Source of the DNA: Tamarix chinensis
Taxonomy: Eukaryota > Streptophyta > Magnoliopsida > Caryophyllales > Tamaricaceae
Direction: 5' to 3'
Length of the DNA: 64,000 bases
NCBI GenBank assembly: GCA_030549775.1
Contig: CM060180.1
Location: forward strand, 28,902,590 to 28,966,589
Numbering within the stretch: the stretch's first letter is position 1; each line of letters begins with the position of its first letter. Position numbers and translations under genes: made by a program. The notes below the pieces were generated by a model, which had not been told where the DNA came from, made no database searches, and was given only the letters and a program-made list of their open reading frames with translations. Positions 25,340-38,469 of the stretch are shown piece by piece.

Positions 25340-25960
25340 TATTATAACTGGTGGACCGGAAACAGTCCACAGGGCAGAACGCACCTAACCACTATTATAA
25401 CCTGTGGACCAGAATCACTCAACAAAGCAACACGCACTTGATCACTATTATTACCAGTAGACCAAAAAATATATATATAACCTCACTATTATTACCGGTG
25501 GATCGGAAAATATATATATAACCTCACTGGCTCCGAGTCACATGCTGTTCCACTATAAATAATTAGTACATTTCCATGCCTTATACTCTTGGTTCACACA
25601 TTTCTCATATTAATTCCGCGTGATTACGGAAACCACACTATTATAGCTCGTGGACCGGAAACACTCCATAGGATAGAACGCACCTGACTACTATTATAGC
25701 CGGTGGACCGGAAAATATATATCCTCACTGGCACCGACTCAAGAGGTGTTCTACTATAAGTAATTAGTATTTTCCCATGAATTATTACCGCACAAAGTTT
25801 GGTTTATCAAGTCCAGAATCCCCCCACTATTATAGCCGGTGGACCGGAAACACTTAATAAGGCAAAACGCTCCTAACCACTATTGTAGCCGGTGGACCGG
25901 AAGATCACTCAGCGGGGCAGAACGCTCTTGACCACTATTATAGCCAGTGGACCAGAAAAT
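25340..25960. repeat. Nine-copy imperfect repeat with CCGGTGGACCGG hairpin core
   Basis: Copies of CACTATTATAGCCGGTGGAC or close variants occur near 25343, 25391, 25443, 25484, 25637, 25690, 25828, 25878 and 25933, about 40-150 bp apart. Each is usually followed by GGAAA or CAGAAA, and several by a linker of the type CACTCAACAAGGCAGAACGC. The CCGGT-GG-ACCGG core could form a 5-bp stem. It lies within the U5-like part of LTR A; LTR B has three copies and LTR C five. Confidence 0.8.
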
Positions 25961-28394
25961 ATATAACCTCACTAATCCTTGGTTCAATAATCTTTCATTT
26001 GAAGTGCTTAGTGTTTTATTGTATCTTATTCCACACACAACCCCAACTAGACATGCACGACCCATTTGACTTCCCGAAAATCCTGTCCCATATCTTGGGA
26101 CTTCTACCTCCTCTAGTATATCTAGAAATTCTTTCCCACTCTTTCCTCATTACCGTGAATACTAAACTCTGAGACTCGCTTTCCATATCTTTGAATCAAC
26201 TTAATATCACTCTCTAGGGTTTTCTTTTGGGAAAACCCTAATTTGGCCTATATGACCCAACCTGCTTCTATCCCATATAACTCATACTCCTCCAATTTAT
26301 CACCTCACTCGATTCATCCCCAAGCATCACATTTTACTTCCCATATAATACATGTGGCCATGAAACCCTAGTTGGCCATCCTAAATCTCTAGCGCCTCTC
26401 TTTCCCCATACAATGTTATTCATTCATCACTCTTACTTACCGTCACCTTTTCCACATGACACATATCCAACACAACCTCTGACCCAGAGACTTCCTTCCA
26501 TCTTTTCCCACTCACCATGAACCCAAAACTATTCTTTATTACCAAAACCAACGCTTCCCTTGATCCACACTTAACATTACAACTTCACTATCCAACGCTC
26601 GCACATGATCACAAAACCCTAGTTAGCACCCCAAAAACCCTAGTACTTCTCCTTTCTTTTATGCCACTCACTCAACACTCAAGTACATTCTTCCCACTTG
26701 ACTCACTTTTCCTCCGTGTGACACCCCTTCCATCTTTTATCCTCATTCCAACCATTTCCATTAGTTTTTCCTCCCTTACACATTTCTCTCACTTAGGGTT
26801 TCCTCCCAAAACCCTAGTCAAATCTCCCATGCCTCCTAAAATCAACCCACGTACTATTTTTCATATATGGACTCCAATCACCCTAGTGATTCTTCCCTTA
26901 CCTCACTTGATCCTCAAATCAACTTTTCCCATGTAAAAGTCATCCCTATGCAAAGGCTAACCATCTCATGCAAACCTTAGACTTCCCATGCATGTTTTGA
27001 TCAATTCCCTTAATTTCATTCCCATTATTCCTCTTTTTATCCACCCATAAGTCATAAGATAATTAGGCAATCAGTATCATTTTCTAGTTAACTCACTTTC
27101 CTCATTCTTTTCCATTTCTCTCACAACCACATCATACTACTTAGGACCTCCTATCATGCTTGTCATAAGGGGCGGTACTACATAAGCATAATTCAAGCAC
27201 AAGTAATAACATCATATTACATATATCATAAACACATGTAACTTATCTTAGCTCCATGTTTAGCAAGTTAAGCTACAAGAACATGATAATATAAAATATA
27301 AAGCACACACATCAAACCAACACACATAGCACACTCTTACACATAAAAAGCCCTAACCATATCCTTACCTAATATGACACCGAACTTGGAGCACGCTCCT
27401 ACGCCTCCTTAAGGTTTTTACTTGATTCACCTATAAGAGGGAAATACTAAGGGTTAACCTCCCTCTTACCAAAATTACCATCACTTTCTACCTTACCCTT
27501 ATCATGGCCTACTATTAGGGTTAATAATAATAATAGTTGTTTTATAAATAAAAGTAGGGTTATTATTCTCAAAGTAGCTAACTATGTCATTACCAGTCAA
27601 AATAGGTCTTAGGAGGTACATTGGTTCATGTTAAAGTATTAATAACAATATTTATATTATTAAAGATAATAGCTTTAATATTAACAATAATAATAATAGT
27701 AATAGTTGTAGTGATAATACTAATAACAACCCTAATCTTAGTAATAATAATAGTGATATAAGTAATACTAAAGTAGTGATAATAATGATACTACTAATAA
27801 TAATAATAATAATAATAATGCTAGTAATAATAATGCTAGTAATAATAATATTGCTAGTAGTGATAGTAATGTTAGTGACATAGGTAATATTAACAATAAT
27901 GACAAAGTAGTAGTAGTAGTAGTAGTAGTAATAATAATAATAATAATAGAAATGTTAATAATAGTTCTAATCTTAAGAATAACACTAACAAGGGTCCTAA
28001 TAATCATAATAGTAGTAACCTTAGTGATAATATGGTCAAGTATAATAATAGTGATGGTAATTATAATAATAATAATGATAGTAGTAATAATAGTAACAAC
28101 AATAATAATAATGTTAAGAATAATACTACTAATAATAATAATTATCGAGATGGTAATAGTAATATAAGGTTTCAAATATTTACAATAATAATAAAAGTAA
28201 TAATATGCCAATGTTAGTATTAATAATAATAGTAATAATAATAATGGTAATAATAATAATGATGATGATAGTAAAAATAATGATAATCATAATAATAATA
28301 AGGTTGTCGACCATTAACAATAACAATAATATTAGTTAGAATAATTCTGAAGTTAGGTTAAATAATAATAATGATAAAGGTGATAATAATAATA

Positions 28395-28497
<103 letters not shown>

Positions 28498-29955
28498 ATT
28501 AATAATAATAATAATATTAAGAATAATACTACTAAAAATTGCTAACACTTGTATAAAAAGAGTTTAGGGGTTGAGGAGGTTGGGGTACCACCTAAAGACA
28601 GCGGTGGCACTGATGGTGGCGCACGGCGGTGGGGTGGAAGGAGAAGAGAGATGGAGAGATGGTTGTATAGGCTAGGAGAGAGGGAATGAGGGGGTGATTG
28701 AGGTGGTGGTGTGTGAATCAAGTAGAGAGGGTTGGAATGGAGGTGGTGGTGTAGCCAAAAGGGGCGGTGCACGGCGACAAGTGTGGTGGCCAGAGGTGGT
28801 GGAGGGAGAAGAAGGGAGGAGGAGAGGGTGGCAGGGCTGGTTGTTCTAAAGGGTAGAGGGGTGTTGGTTGTGGTGGAATTGGCAACAAACGGTGGTGTGA
28901 AGAACAATGGTGGTCGAGTTGGGCTGATTGAGAGGTGGATTTTGCACAGCTAGGGTGGCTCGTGCAGGGAAAATCAAGGGTGGAGGAAGGCGTAGTTTCC
29001 TAGAGAGTGATGTAGGGAATGGTTCTGTAGGTGGCTCGGGCAGCGGTGCTGGGTGGTGACGACGGGGGCGGTCATTTGATCCGGAGGTGGCTCAAAGGGG
29101 GGATTTCTAGGCTGCGAATCAAAGGAACCAACTATGGCAGCCCTCGAGGTATTTATATGCCAATTGGAGGGGGAAATGATAGGGGAGGGAAGAGGACAAA
29201 CGGGGGCAAGTGAGGTAGGACCACCGGCCGACGATGGCAGGCAGCGTAGGTCTGTCATGGTAGGGGGAGTTGGTGGTCAGGGAAGAGAAAGGAAAGAGGA
29301 CAGGCATGCGTGAGGAGGGAGGACGGTTCGGTTGGGTCAAAAATGGAAAGAAAACAACGATGGAGAGAGGAAAAGGACAGTCGACATGCGGTTGGTGGTT
29401 GCCGGTAGAGACGGGTTTGCAAGTTGGGCTGGGGGAGAATTTAGGGGGAAAGAAAAAAAAGAGGGGACAGACCAGGTTGGTAACGGGGAAAGAAAAAAAA
29501 GGATGGTGCGGGCTTGGGCCGTGCAGGAGGAGGAAAGGGAGAGAAGAGAGCTTAGGTCGCACAGGCTGGCCCAAATTAGGGAAGAAGGGGAAAAGAAAGG
29601 AAAGGAGAAAGGAGAGAAAAGGAAGAAAAAGGAAAAAGGGGAGAAAATGAAAATAGATGGGTTGGGGTATTTGGGACATTTGGTATTTTTGAATATCTAA
29701 ATTAATAATATTTTAAATAAAATAATAAATAAACTCCCTTTCTAGGTTAATTTAGGATATTTTGAATAGTTTTTCTAATTTTCATTTTAATTAACAAAAT
29801 ACCCTAATTTTTCCTAAATAAATTATGTATTATTTTCCTCTTGATTTTACCTTATTTTCTTCCTCTTATTTTAATAAATTAATTTATTTAATTAATTTCT
29901 CTAATAAATCCTTATTTGCCCATAATTTCTAAAATTAGGGTTTTGGGGTATTTCA

Positions 29956-30086
29956 ACCAACTTTCCTAGCATTATGGGAGGCGCCTCAAACACACATCCA
30001 TAAACCATCTCCTGAGATATCTGCACATGTAACAACCTCTACCCAATGCACGACATGTTGCGCTACAAGATATTAATGAAACTAAC
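29956..30086. other. 131-bp spacer between two solo LTRs
   Basis: Unique-looking sequence bounded by the ACCAA duplication of LTR A and the CTAAC duplication of LTR B. It represents the original target and should join to 24,612 on the left and 34,731 on the right when both LTRs are removed. Part of it may belong to the 5' LTR of the copia element that starts after LTR B. Confidence 0.6.
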
Positions 30087-32024
30087 TGAAATGCCCCGAA
30101 AATTTCTAATTTTAAAAATTATATTTAAATAAGGTTTTATTATTAAAATTATTTAAATAAATTATTTTTTATTAAAATAAAAGAAAATTAACTAGGGTAA
30201 ATCAAGAAGAAATTTATAAGTATTTTAATGAGGAGAAATTTTGGTATTTTAGCTAATTAAGGATTTTATTTTAGAAATTATTAATTAAATTATTTTATTT
30301 AAAATAAAAAGGAGAAAATAGTTTTAAATTAATATTAATTTTATAAATAATTTAATTGGATAAAATTAGGGTGTTTTGCTAATTAAAATGAAATTTATGA
30401 AAAACATTTTAAAAATCCTAATTTAGCCTAAAAAGGGATTTAAATATTATTATTTTTAAATATCCTAATTAATTTAATTAACCCAATCCTCCTATTTTTC
30501 TTTTTCCTTTTCTTTCTTCCTTTTTCCTTTCTTTTTCTTTCTTTTTCTTTCTTTCTTTTTTTTTCTTTTTCCTATCCTTTTCCCCATTTGGGCCTGCCCC
30601 TCCCGCAGCCCAGTTTTTCTCCCCTCCCTCCTTCCTTCGGCGTAGCCCAGCCCGCGCAGCCGATTCTCCTTCCTTTCCCCCGAGCGCTACATTTTGTGTT
30701 TTATTGTCCCTAGGCGCTGCGTTTCACCCTGCCATTTTAATGACTGTGCCCGACCGGCCGGCTCACCTTCTTTTCTCCCCCGAACCGTCGGTTCCCCCCC
30801 CCCATCTTCTTCTTCTTCTTCCTTCTTCCCTAGCCCCGTTCGAACTGCAACCTCCGCCGCCACCCAACTGAGATTTTCGCCGCCAACTTCGCCGTTGATC
30901 TGACCAATCTTTCTCCTCTCTCCCTCACCAATTCAACAGCATCATCAGCCCAACCTACTTTTCCCATTTCTCGCACGATCCCCTCCCTCTTTCCTGCGCA
31001 ATCCCTACCTGTTTTGACTCCCACCAGCCAACCTCACCGCCGGTAACCCTAACTCTACCTGCCTTACCCCATAGCCGACCCACATAACCCTAACCTCCCT
31101 TCTAAAATCTATAAATACCCTCGTAAGCTGCCTTATATCGAGCTTTTAGTTCCCACCCGGAATTTCCCGACCTTGTCACTACCGCCCCTTTAGACGCCTC
31201 TTCCGCTGCTGTCGGCCAACTTTGCCGCCCTCTTTGCCTACCAAAATCATCCTTGCACCACCCTCTAACTAACTAAGCCTCCCTCATCCCTCGATTTTTC
31301 CTAAACAAGTCGTTGTGGCTATACGAACTTCCCTTCCCAATCAACCCTATTTTCTATCTCCGCCACCCTTTGCGTCGCCCTTAGACACCTCTTCCGCCAC
31401 TTTTGCCACTTCTTTCACCTCCCATTCTCTTCTGTAGACCCTCCTCTACCTTCCCCTACCTTTATTTTACCCTCCCTCCCTCTCCTCCTCTCTTTCTCTC
31501 CTTCTTCCCCATTCGGCCATCACCGCCGCCGCCGTGTGCCGCCACCTTTGGCTGCGCCACCACCCTTATTATGCTCCTCTCCCTCTGGGCAACTCTAAAC
31601 ACCCCAACTCCCACCTTCATTCTCTCTATTTTGTTCTCAACCTTCAACTTTTACCCTTTTCTTCCCTTTTTCCGACCACCACTGCCTCCTCCGTGCACCA
31701 CCGCCGGTGTCGCCTATCACCTCCAGCCTAAGGTTGAACCCTAGACCCTCTCAACCATTTATCCTATTTTTACAAGCCTTATTTTATTTTATTTTATTTT
31801 ATTTATTTGAATATAAATACTATTATTATTATTATTATTTCCATTATTAATATGTATTATTATTATTAGTAGTAGTATTAATGTTTTGATTATTATTTCT
31901 ATTAAGGGCTGAAGCCCTATTGTATTTTTATTTCAATTTTATTATTATTTATTATTATTTATATTGTTACTATTATTCCAATATTATTATTAAAACTATT
32001 TTACCATTAGTGTTGCCATTATTA

Positions 32025-32026
<2 letters not shown>

Positions 32027-32086
<60 letters not shown>
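32027..32086. repeat. (TTA)n microsatellite in LTR B
   Basis: About 19 uninterrupted TTA/ATT units. Confidence 0.95.
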
Positions 32087-32739
32087 TTGGTAAAGGGGCC
32101 GAAGCCTTTATTTTACTTTGTTTTTGAATAATATCCTTTTTATTATTATTATTGTTACTAGTATTATTATTCTTATTTATATTATTACTTATATTATTTT
32201 TAGTATCTTTGCTATTACTATTTTAGTATCATTGTTATTATTAGGGTAAAGTTTTCAACCTTATATTACCAACTTTTATAATATTTCTATTATTTCTTAT
32301 ATCTTTAGTAAATTTAGAAATTTGTTAATGTTATTTATTAATATGTTATTGTTTTGTCAAAGCCCTAAGGTGGCGTAGGAGCGTGTTCCAAGATCGATGT
32401 CGTTTCAGGTAAGGGGTTACTAAGGCCTATTGTGTGTTGATGTGCATTATATGCTTTGTATGATATGCATTCTATGTTTATTATTGTCATTATTTTGTAT
32501 GTGGTATAACGTGGAGTTGAAGTATGTTTTTGTATGGCATGTGTACTATATGTGATGAAATATTAGGTATATGTGATGATATATGATGTGACCCTGTAAG
32601 ATATGCATGTGAGGGTGTTTATGTGGTTTGTGTGGGAGAAAGGATGACAAAGGAGGATGGGGAAAGAATTTGACCAAGGGATGTGAGTTGACCTAAGTAT
32701 TTTAATGATTCATGAGTGGAAGAATAAAATGGGAAATTT

Positions 32740-33210
32740 AGGCTACGTGTGGGAGTATATAATTTGTAGTTTTATATGGGAGAATCTAATTTATGGTGTT
32801 ATGTGGAAGAATCTAATTTATGATATTATATGGAAGAATCTAATTTATTATGTTGTATGGGAGAATGTAAATTATGATGTTATATGGGAGAATCTAATTT
32901 ATGGTTTTGTATGGGAGGATCTAATGTAGGGTTTTATATGGTTTGAATCTTTGGTTTTATATGGTTTGAATTTAGGGATTGGTATGGATGAATCTTTGGG
33001 TTTTATATGGTTTGAATCTAGGGTTTGGTATGGATGAATCTCTGGTTTTATATGGTTCGAATTTAGGGTTTGGTATGGATGAATCTCTAGTTTTGTATGG
33101 GTTGAATTTAGGGTTTGGTATGGATGAATCTTTGGTTTTATATGGTTTGAATCTAAGGTTTGGTATGGATGACTCTTTGGTTTTGCGTGGATTGAATCTA
33201 AGTTTTTGAA
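32740..33210. repeat. Two adjoining tandem repeats in LTR B (about 33-bp and 45-bp units)
   Basis: From about 32740 to 32935 a unit containing GGGAGAATCTAATTTATG repeats about six times. From about 32937 to 33210 a 45-bp unit with GGTTTGAATCTAGGG and GGTATGGATGAATCT repeats about five times with few changes. The frames across the second array (such as 32979-33209) only reflect a unit length divisible by three. The arrays are not evident in LTRs A or C. Confidence 0.85.
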
Positions 33211-34873
33211 TGACGAAATCTTGGGCATTGCATGAAAGAATTTAGGGTTTCATATGGATGGACTTAGGGTTCTGCATGAAAAATTCGAAAGGTTGCATGG
33301 GGTTTGTAGCGTCTGCATGGGTATGAAATTTTCATCTGAAAAGTTGATTTGGGATGTGAGGAAGGTAATATAAGTGTTGTTTGGGTGTTTGAACACTTTG
33401 GTTGAAAAATATTACATTGAGCAATATAAGGGTGCGTAGGAGACCGATTTAGGGTTTGTGTAGGCAATTAGGGTTTGGTGTGGCTGCTTAGGGATTTTGT
33501 GGTATCATGTGTACTTGGTAATTAAAGTGTAATTATGAGTATGGTATTTATGAGTTGTGGTGTGTGGAGTGTTAAAATGATTTGGGTTGTGTGAGGTGGA
33601 GTAAGATGGGCCACTGAGGCTTAAATTAGGGTTTCGAGATAAAACCCTAGATTGATATGTGGAGTGGACTTGGAGGATATGTGTTGAAGGAGTGATTCAT
33701 GCATGTCTAGGGTTAAAAATTCTCAAATAATATACTTAAGACATTAATCACTTAAAGTGAAATATTGTTGAGTCGGGCCCAGACTGATCCACCGGTAATA
33801 ATAGTGGGGTGACTTGAGCTCAATAAACACAAACCCGAGTTTACTAAGACACTTAAAATATACTAATTACTTACAGTGGAACACCATGTGAGCAGGAACT
33901 AGACTGATCCACCGGTTAGGAATAGTGGTGTGGACTATTGTCCTGCAAATGACCAACCCACCGGCTAAAATAGTGGGATGTTCTTGTACTTACATGGATT
34001 TGATAAAAGGCATAGTGTATATCGATTTTCGTTAAAGGATTAATTAAATAATTAATTTGGTATATAATTGGGCCTTTATGTATGTACCCGAATGATTGTT
34101 CGATTTCATAATGTTGGTCTTTATGTCCTTTTTATTCTTATGCATGGTTTATGTGATTTTATGTGTTGACCTTAGTGCTCGGTTACCTTACTCAGTACGT
34201 AGCATACTGATCACCCTTTTTATGGGTGCTGCTCATTCCCACGAGTAGTTTGCCCTTCTGACTTTGTGTAGGTGGGCGAGACATCAGTCGAGGCTGAGTA
34301 TTGAGTTTGTGTTTTGGCTCCAAGTTCGAGAGTGTCGTGGTTATATTCACTCTACTTGTTATTTTATCTTCTTCTACTATTTCCTTTGTATCAGATTTAC
34401 TCTCTTATGATTTATTACTCGATTGAGTATTTTAAATAAACCTTTTATCGGTTGTAAGCTTATTTCTCTTTTGGAAATGAATTATAATTCTTTATGCGTA
34501 CTCTAATTTTGTTTTATAACCGTTTAATGCTTATTTGGAGTTTAGTTTGTCTTGATTTATAATTGATTGATTACTCTTTTTTTTTTAGCCTTAGCACTTG
34601 GTACTGGAATGGTCGAAGAGAACTGGTCTGGTACTAAGTGTGGTGGTAACATCCCCAGAATTTACGGGTTTAAAATTTTAAATTCTTCCGCTTTTAAAAA
34701 AAGTAGTGAATTTTGGGGTGTTACACTAACTTTATCGTGTATGTAGATATAGGGTGCATTCTTTTGGGTTCAGTTGAGATATACTACCCTCAAGCGTGTA
34801 TATATCTACTCTTTGATAAAAGTATTGATTATTCATCTTATCAATAAAATAATAAGCTATTCCCTTTCAACAT

Positions 34874-34885
34874 GGTATCAAAGCT
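34874..34885 (+). other. Copia primer binding site (tRNA-iMet)
   Basis: TGGTATCAAAGC lies immediately after the LTR end CAACA. Its position and sequence fit priming by initiator Met-tRNA. Confidence 0.8.
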
Positions 34886-34942
34886 TTATAACCCTCTCTA
34901 TTGTGACTATTTAACTCTAAAATCAAAAGAAACTAAAATACT

Positions 34943-36450
34943 ATGCATCTATGCCAATGTCGATTGACCAAATCTAAAGCTATGAAATTCATATCTTCTT
35001 CAAACCCTTTGTATCTACATGCTTTCGACAATCCCATTGTAGTCCTTATATCAAAGATTGATGGCACAAGATACCATGCATGGAAGAGAGTCGTGACTAT
35101 TGCTCTCGGTACTAAAAATAATATAGAGCGTGTTGATGGAACTTTAAAGGAATCACCTCAATCATCCTCCAATTATAACCAATGGATTAGATGTAATTCC
35201 ATACTCACTATCTGTATCCTATATTCTCTTAGTAAGGAAATAGTATAAAGTGTAATGCATATCTCTATAGCTCTTGAGATATGGGCAGAATTAGGGATGG
35301 CAAATTATACGTTATGAACCTGACACAAATTTGCTAGTTACATCTCATTTTTAGCAGGTTTGGGTCGAGTCTAAATCTATATATATCTACATGGGTCTCA
35401 GAATACGCAGACCTCCGATCTAGACCTATTTAGTATAAATGTACACACATACACACACACAAATATATACTAATATTATGTTTTTCCTATTTATCATAAT
35501 CATGTTTGAGATCCTTATCTATTTTTTAAATTTTATTTCTATATATTTATTTTATAAACATTATATATAATATTTTATTCTAAAAACATTAAAGCACCAT
35601 ATTAAAAGCTAAAGTAATTGTTTTAAGATATTTTATCTTTTTACTTGAAGAATTTTTTTAATAAAAAATGCATACTAAGCTATATAAAATATTAATTTAT
35701 TGATATTTACAAATATTATTAAAAAAATAATCGGACCCATTTCGAACATTTAGGATCTGTTTACCTGCTACACTAGGTGGGTCTGGATTTAAACTTTTGA
35801 GACCCGATAGGTCTGGGTCGGGTATGAGTCTAGGGAATATAAACGAGTGCGGGTCTAAGTCTAGCTAAACCCAACCAAGACCCTATCTATTTCCATCCTT
35901 AAGCAAAATTAGCAGAGAGGTATGATACTTCCGAAGTTATCCTATTATATCAACTTCATAAATAGATTTCCTCTTTTTTCTCAATGTCTTATTTATATGG
36001 TAGTGTATCTGACTTAGATGAAGAATTCATTGGATGAGATGGCCTTAATTTCTACCTTTCCCACTTGTAGTTATGGCGCAATCAAAATTTTGATGAAGCA
36101 CATAGAAGATTAATGACTTGCCCGTATTTTAATAGGCCTCAATGATTGTTATTCAGTCATTAAAGCCAACATCTCGATGACAGAACCCTTACAAAGTGTG
36201 GGAATGGCATATGTAATAGTAACCAATGAGGAACTATAGTGATAAATTTGTTTCTCCAATGTTCTTTCCAATGATGCTATTTCATTTAATGTCACAACGC
36301 TAATAAGAGATCTCCCATAGACTTCTAAGATGGATGTGAAGAATATAGTGTGTAGCTATTATAAGAAGCCTAGACATATTAAAGACTAGTGCCATAAGAT
36401 GGTGGAATTCCCTACCAACTTTAAGTTCACCAAACTAGAAAATTTTTTAG
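34943..36450 (+). pseudogene. Copia gag remnant with zinc knuckle
   Basis: The frame at 34943-35248 reads ISKIDGTRYHAWKRVVTIAL and SNYNQWIRCNSILTICILYS, typical of copia gag. It stops, resumes with EIWAEL, is interrupted by the MITE at about 35292-35901, and continues with AERYD. A decayed zinc knuckle (CSYYKKPRHIKD-stop-CHKM, third and fourth ligands kept, second Cys lost) follows at about 36350-36405. Stops and frameshifts make it non-functional. Confidence 0.8.
35292..35901. mobile_element. Non-autonomous hAT-type element inserted in copia gag
   Basis: The ends are TAGGGATGGCAAAT and, as complement of the right end, TAAGGATGGAAAT. The flanks GCAGAATT and GCAAAATT are an 8-bp duplication with one mismatch; depending on how the ends are aligned, the boundary may shift by one base. 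Removing the element restores the gag reading EIWAELAERYD across the junction. That is strong evidence for a clean insertion into formerly coding DNA. The interior is AT-rich and non-coding. Confidence 0.82.
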
Positions 36451-36689
36451 GACTTGTTACAATAAAACATGATATGACATGAGGGCGGAGGAGTAAATAT
36501 AAATCAATACAACCATTTAGTGTCTTTGTTATCTCTATGTAAGATCTCTAATGCTAATTAAAGTAGCATGGCTAGTAATTCTCACTCCAAATCAACACTC
36601 GATCCACTTTCAAATAATGGTTTGTCGAATACCTTTGTATATATAAATATAATTTCCCTTAGTTACATTATAACAAAGCTTTCTTTTTA

Positions 36690-38260
36690 TGCTTCCATGC
36701 AATATGTTGATGTGTGGTTCTTGACACTAGTGCCACTAATCATATGAGTGGAAACCAATCCCTCTTCTCAAACATGAAACTCATACCAAACCTCGCATCT
36801 TTTATCCCTACTAATGGACACATTGTCCTTGTTCGGTTCACAGACTCCATTCATCTATTCAATACCCTCACCTTGAGAGAAGTTCTCTTCATCTCAAACT
36901 TCCAGTATAATATGATTTCCATATCTAATCTGACCAAACAAATCAACTCTACTATTTAATTCATTGATGATAGTTGCTTTGTGCAGAATCCTTTGACAAG
37001 GAAGCCTTGGCTCTTTGGCACACTAACTAAGGATCTATATGTTCTATGACCAACAGACACAGTCACTCAGCAAACTCTAATCAATAACGCCACTTCTTCA
37101 ACATCCATCACTAATCGAAATGTGACTCTACCAAATCTACCTATAACAATGACCTAAGTTAGGATTTGACATCCTATATTCGATCATCTCCAACCATACA
37201 AGCTTAATTAAATGTTCCATTTTGTTAATTCAATCAATAAAATGGATGATTTTCCTTGTGATATCTATTTTAAAGCTAAACAACTCCATTTGTCTTTTCC
37301 TTCTAGTAGCACATAGTCAAATTCTCTTTTTTACTATACACATTGATATATGGGGACCCAATAAAAAATCCACATATGATAGTTTTAAGTACTTTCTAAA
37401 TATCATATATGACTTTACATAAGCCACGTGGACATACTTATCAAGCACTAAGTCCAACAAATTCACTGTTTTAGAAACTTTCATTCCCCTCATTGAAAAC
37501 TAGTTTGATATAACAATTAAAACCATTCTATCTCATAATGCATATGAACTCAGCTCTAGTTTAGAAGTAAAACAATTCCTTTATCGTAAAGGCATTCTCC
37601 ACAAAACGAGTTGTCCCTACACACTCCAACAAAATGGAGTAGCCAAACGTATACACAAGCATCTATTAGAGGTTGATAGGGCCTTCATTCTTAAGTCTAA
37701 CTATCCCGAATGATACCAAGGAGAAAGTGTTTTATTTTCCACTCACACTATCAACCAAATTCCCTCCAAGGTTCTTCATAATCTCAGCCCATATTAGATG
37801 CTTTTTAATTCTATACTAGAATATAGCTTTCTTAGACCTTTTGGGTGCTTGTGATATGTAACCACTAATGCAAAGTGTAGAGACTGATTTAAGCCAAAAT
37901 CCATCCCTTGTGCCTTTCTCGGATATCTTCATGGAACAAAGGCATACAAGCTACCTAACTTCGTCACTGAAGAAGTCTTTGTAAATAGGGATGTTGTCTT
38001 TCGAGAAGACACCTTCCCTTTTCTCTACAAAAGGCTCACGTATCTTCAATTCCTAACCCTATTCTTAAGTTCATAACTCAACCTAATCTAAATCATATCA
38101 ATTACTCCAGCGATTCACCACCTGTCTCACATGAGCCTACCCCAACACCCAATTATGATTCTTAGCCTTCTAACTCACCTCAAGTAAAACATTTAAGCCT
38201 GACAAGCTCCTCTTAGAATGTCCTATCTAACCACTTAAACTCCTACACACCTTTGAGATT
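36690..38260 (+). pseudogene. Copia pol fragment: protease and integrase
   Basis: Protease similarity begins at about 36714 with VLDTSATNHMSGN (D-T-S-A in place of the usual D-S-G-A). It is followed by FTDSIHLFNTLTLREVLFIS. A GAG-pre-integrase region lies at about 36990-37310. Integrase motifs are IDIWGPNKK (about 37342), ILHKTSCPYTLQQNGVAKR (about 37590-37650) and FLGYLHGTKAYKL (about 37918). Numerous stops occur. No reverse transcriptase follows. Confidence 0.85.
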
Positions 38261-38469
38261 ATGTATGAAGTTGCACCTGCACAGGGGATGGCCCTCTACT
38301 TTGTGGCCAACTATAACTAATAACTACATATCTTCAAATCTACCCATACGTCTTCAGTCCACAAAACATCTCTTTATCCACATGCCTAAGCTTAAAACAA
38401 TCCTAGAAGCAGTTTCTAATCCAAACTTAAGCAAGGTTTTATTTTCACCAAAAATTTCACTACTATTAT

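Larger units (their letters stand above)
30087..34725 (+). mobile_element. Solo LTR B of the same long-LTR family, 4.64 kb
   Basis: It starts TGAAATGCCCCGAAAATTTC and ends GAATTTTGGGGTGTTACA. A perfect 5-bp duplication CTAAC flanks it (30082-30086 and 34726-34730). A TATA box (TCTATAAATACC) lies at 31108-31119, about 1 kb inside, with a pyrimidine-rich block before it (30480-30830). Downstream come an ATT-rich block (31770-32340), a shared block around GGCGTAGGAGCGTGTTCC (about 32375), tandem repeats (32740-33210), three copies of the CCACCGG-AATAGTG motif (33780-33980), and a block containing ACTCAGTACGTAGCATACTG. The final 150 bp are closely similar to the complement of the first 150 bp of LTR A. 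There is no internal domain, so it is a solo LTR. Confidence 0.82.

Noticed and set aside
27768..28211. 147-codon Ile/Thr-rich minus-strand frame and neighbours
   Set aside because: They are translations of AAT/GAT simple repeats within solo LTR A.
28542..29679. Several Pro/Ser-rich or Lys/Gly-rich frames of 90-190 codons on both strands
   Set aside because: They come from the purine- and pyrimidine-biased part of solo LTR A and overlap each other in opposite frames without protein motifs. Equivalent frames occur by composition in LTR C (45760-46704) and LTR B (31403-31744).
32899..33228. Frames with periodic repeats looking like a repeat protein
   Set aside because: The periodicity comes from the 45-bp tandem array, whose length is a multiple of three. 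There is no start context or conservation.
30087..34725. A complete DNA transposon with TGTAACACCCC-type inverted repeats
   Set aside because: The ends follow the TG...CA rule, the target duplication is 5 bp and a TATA box lies inside, all fitting an LTR. No transposase is present.
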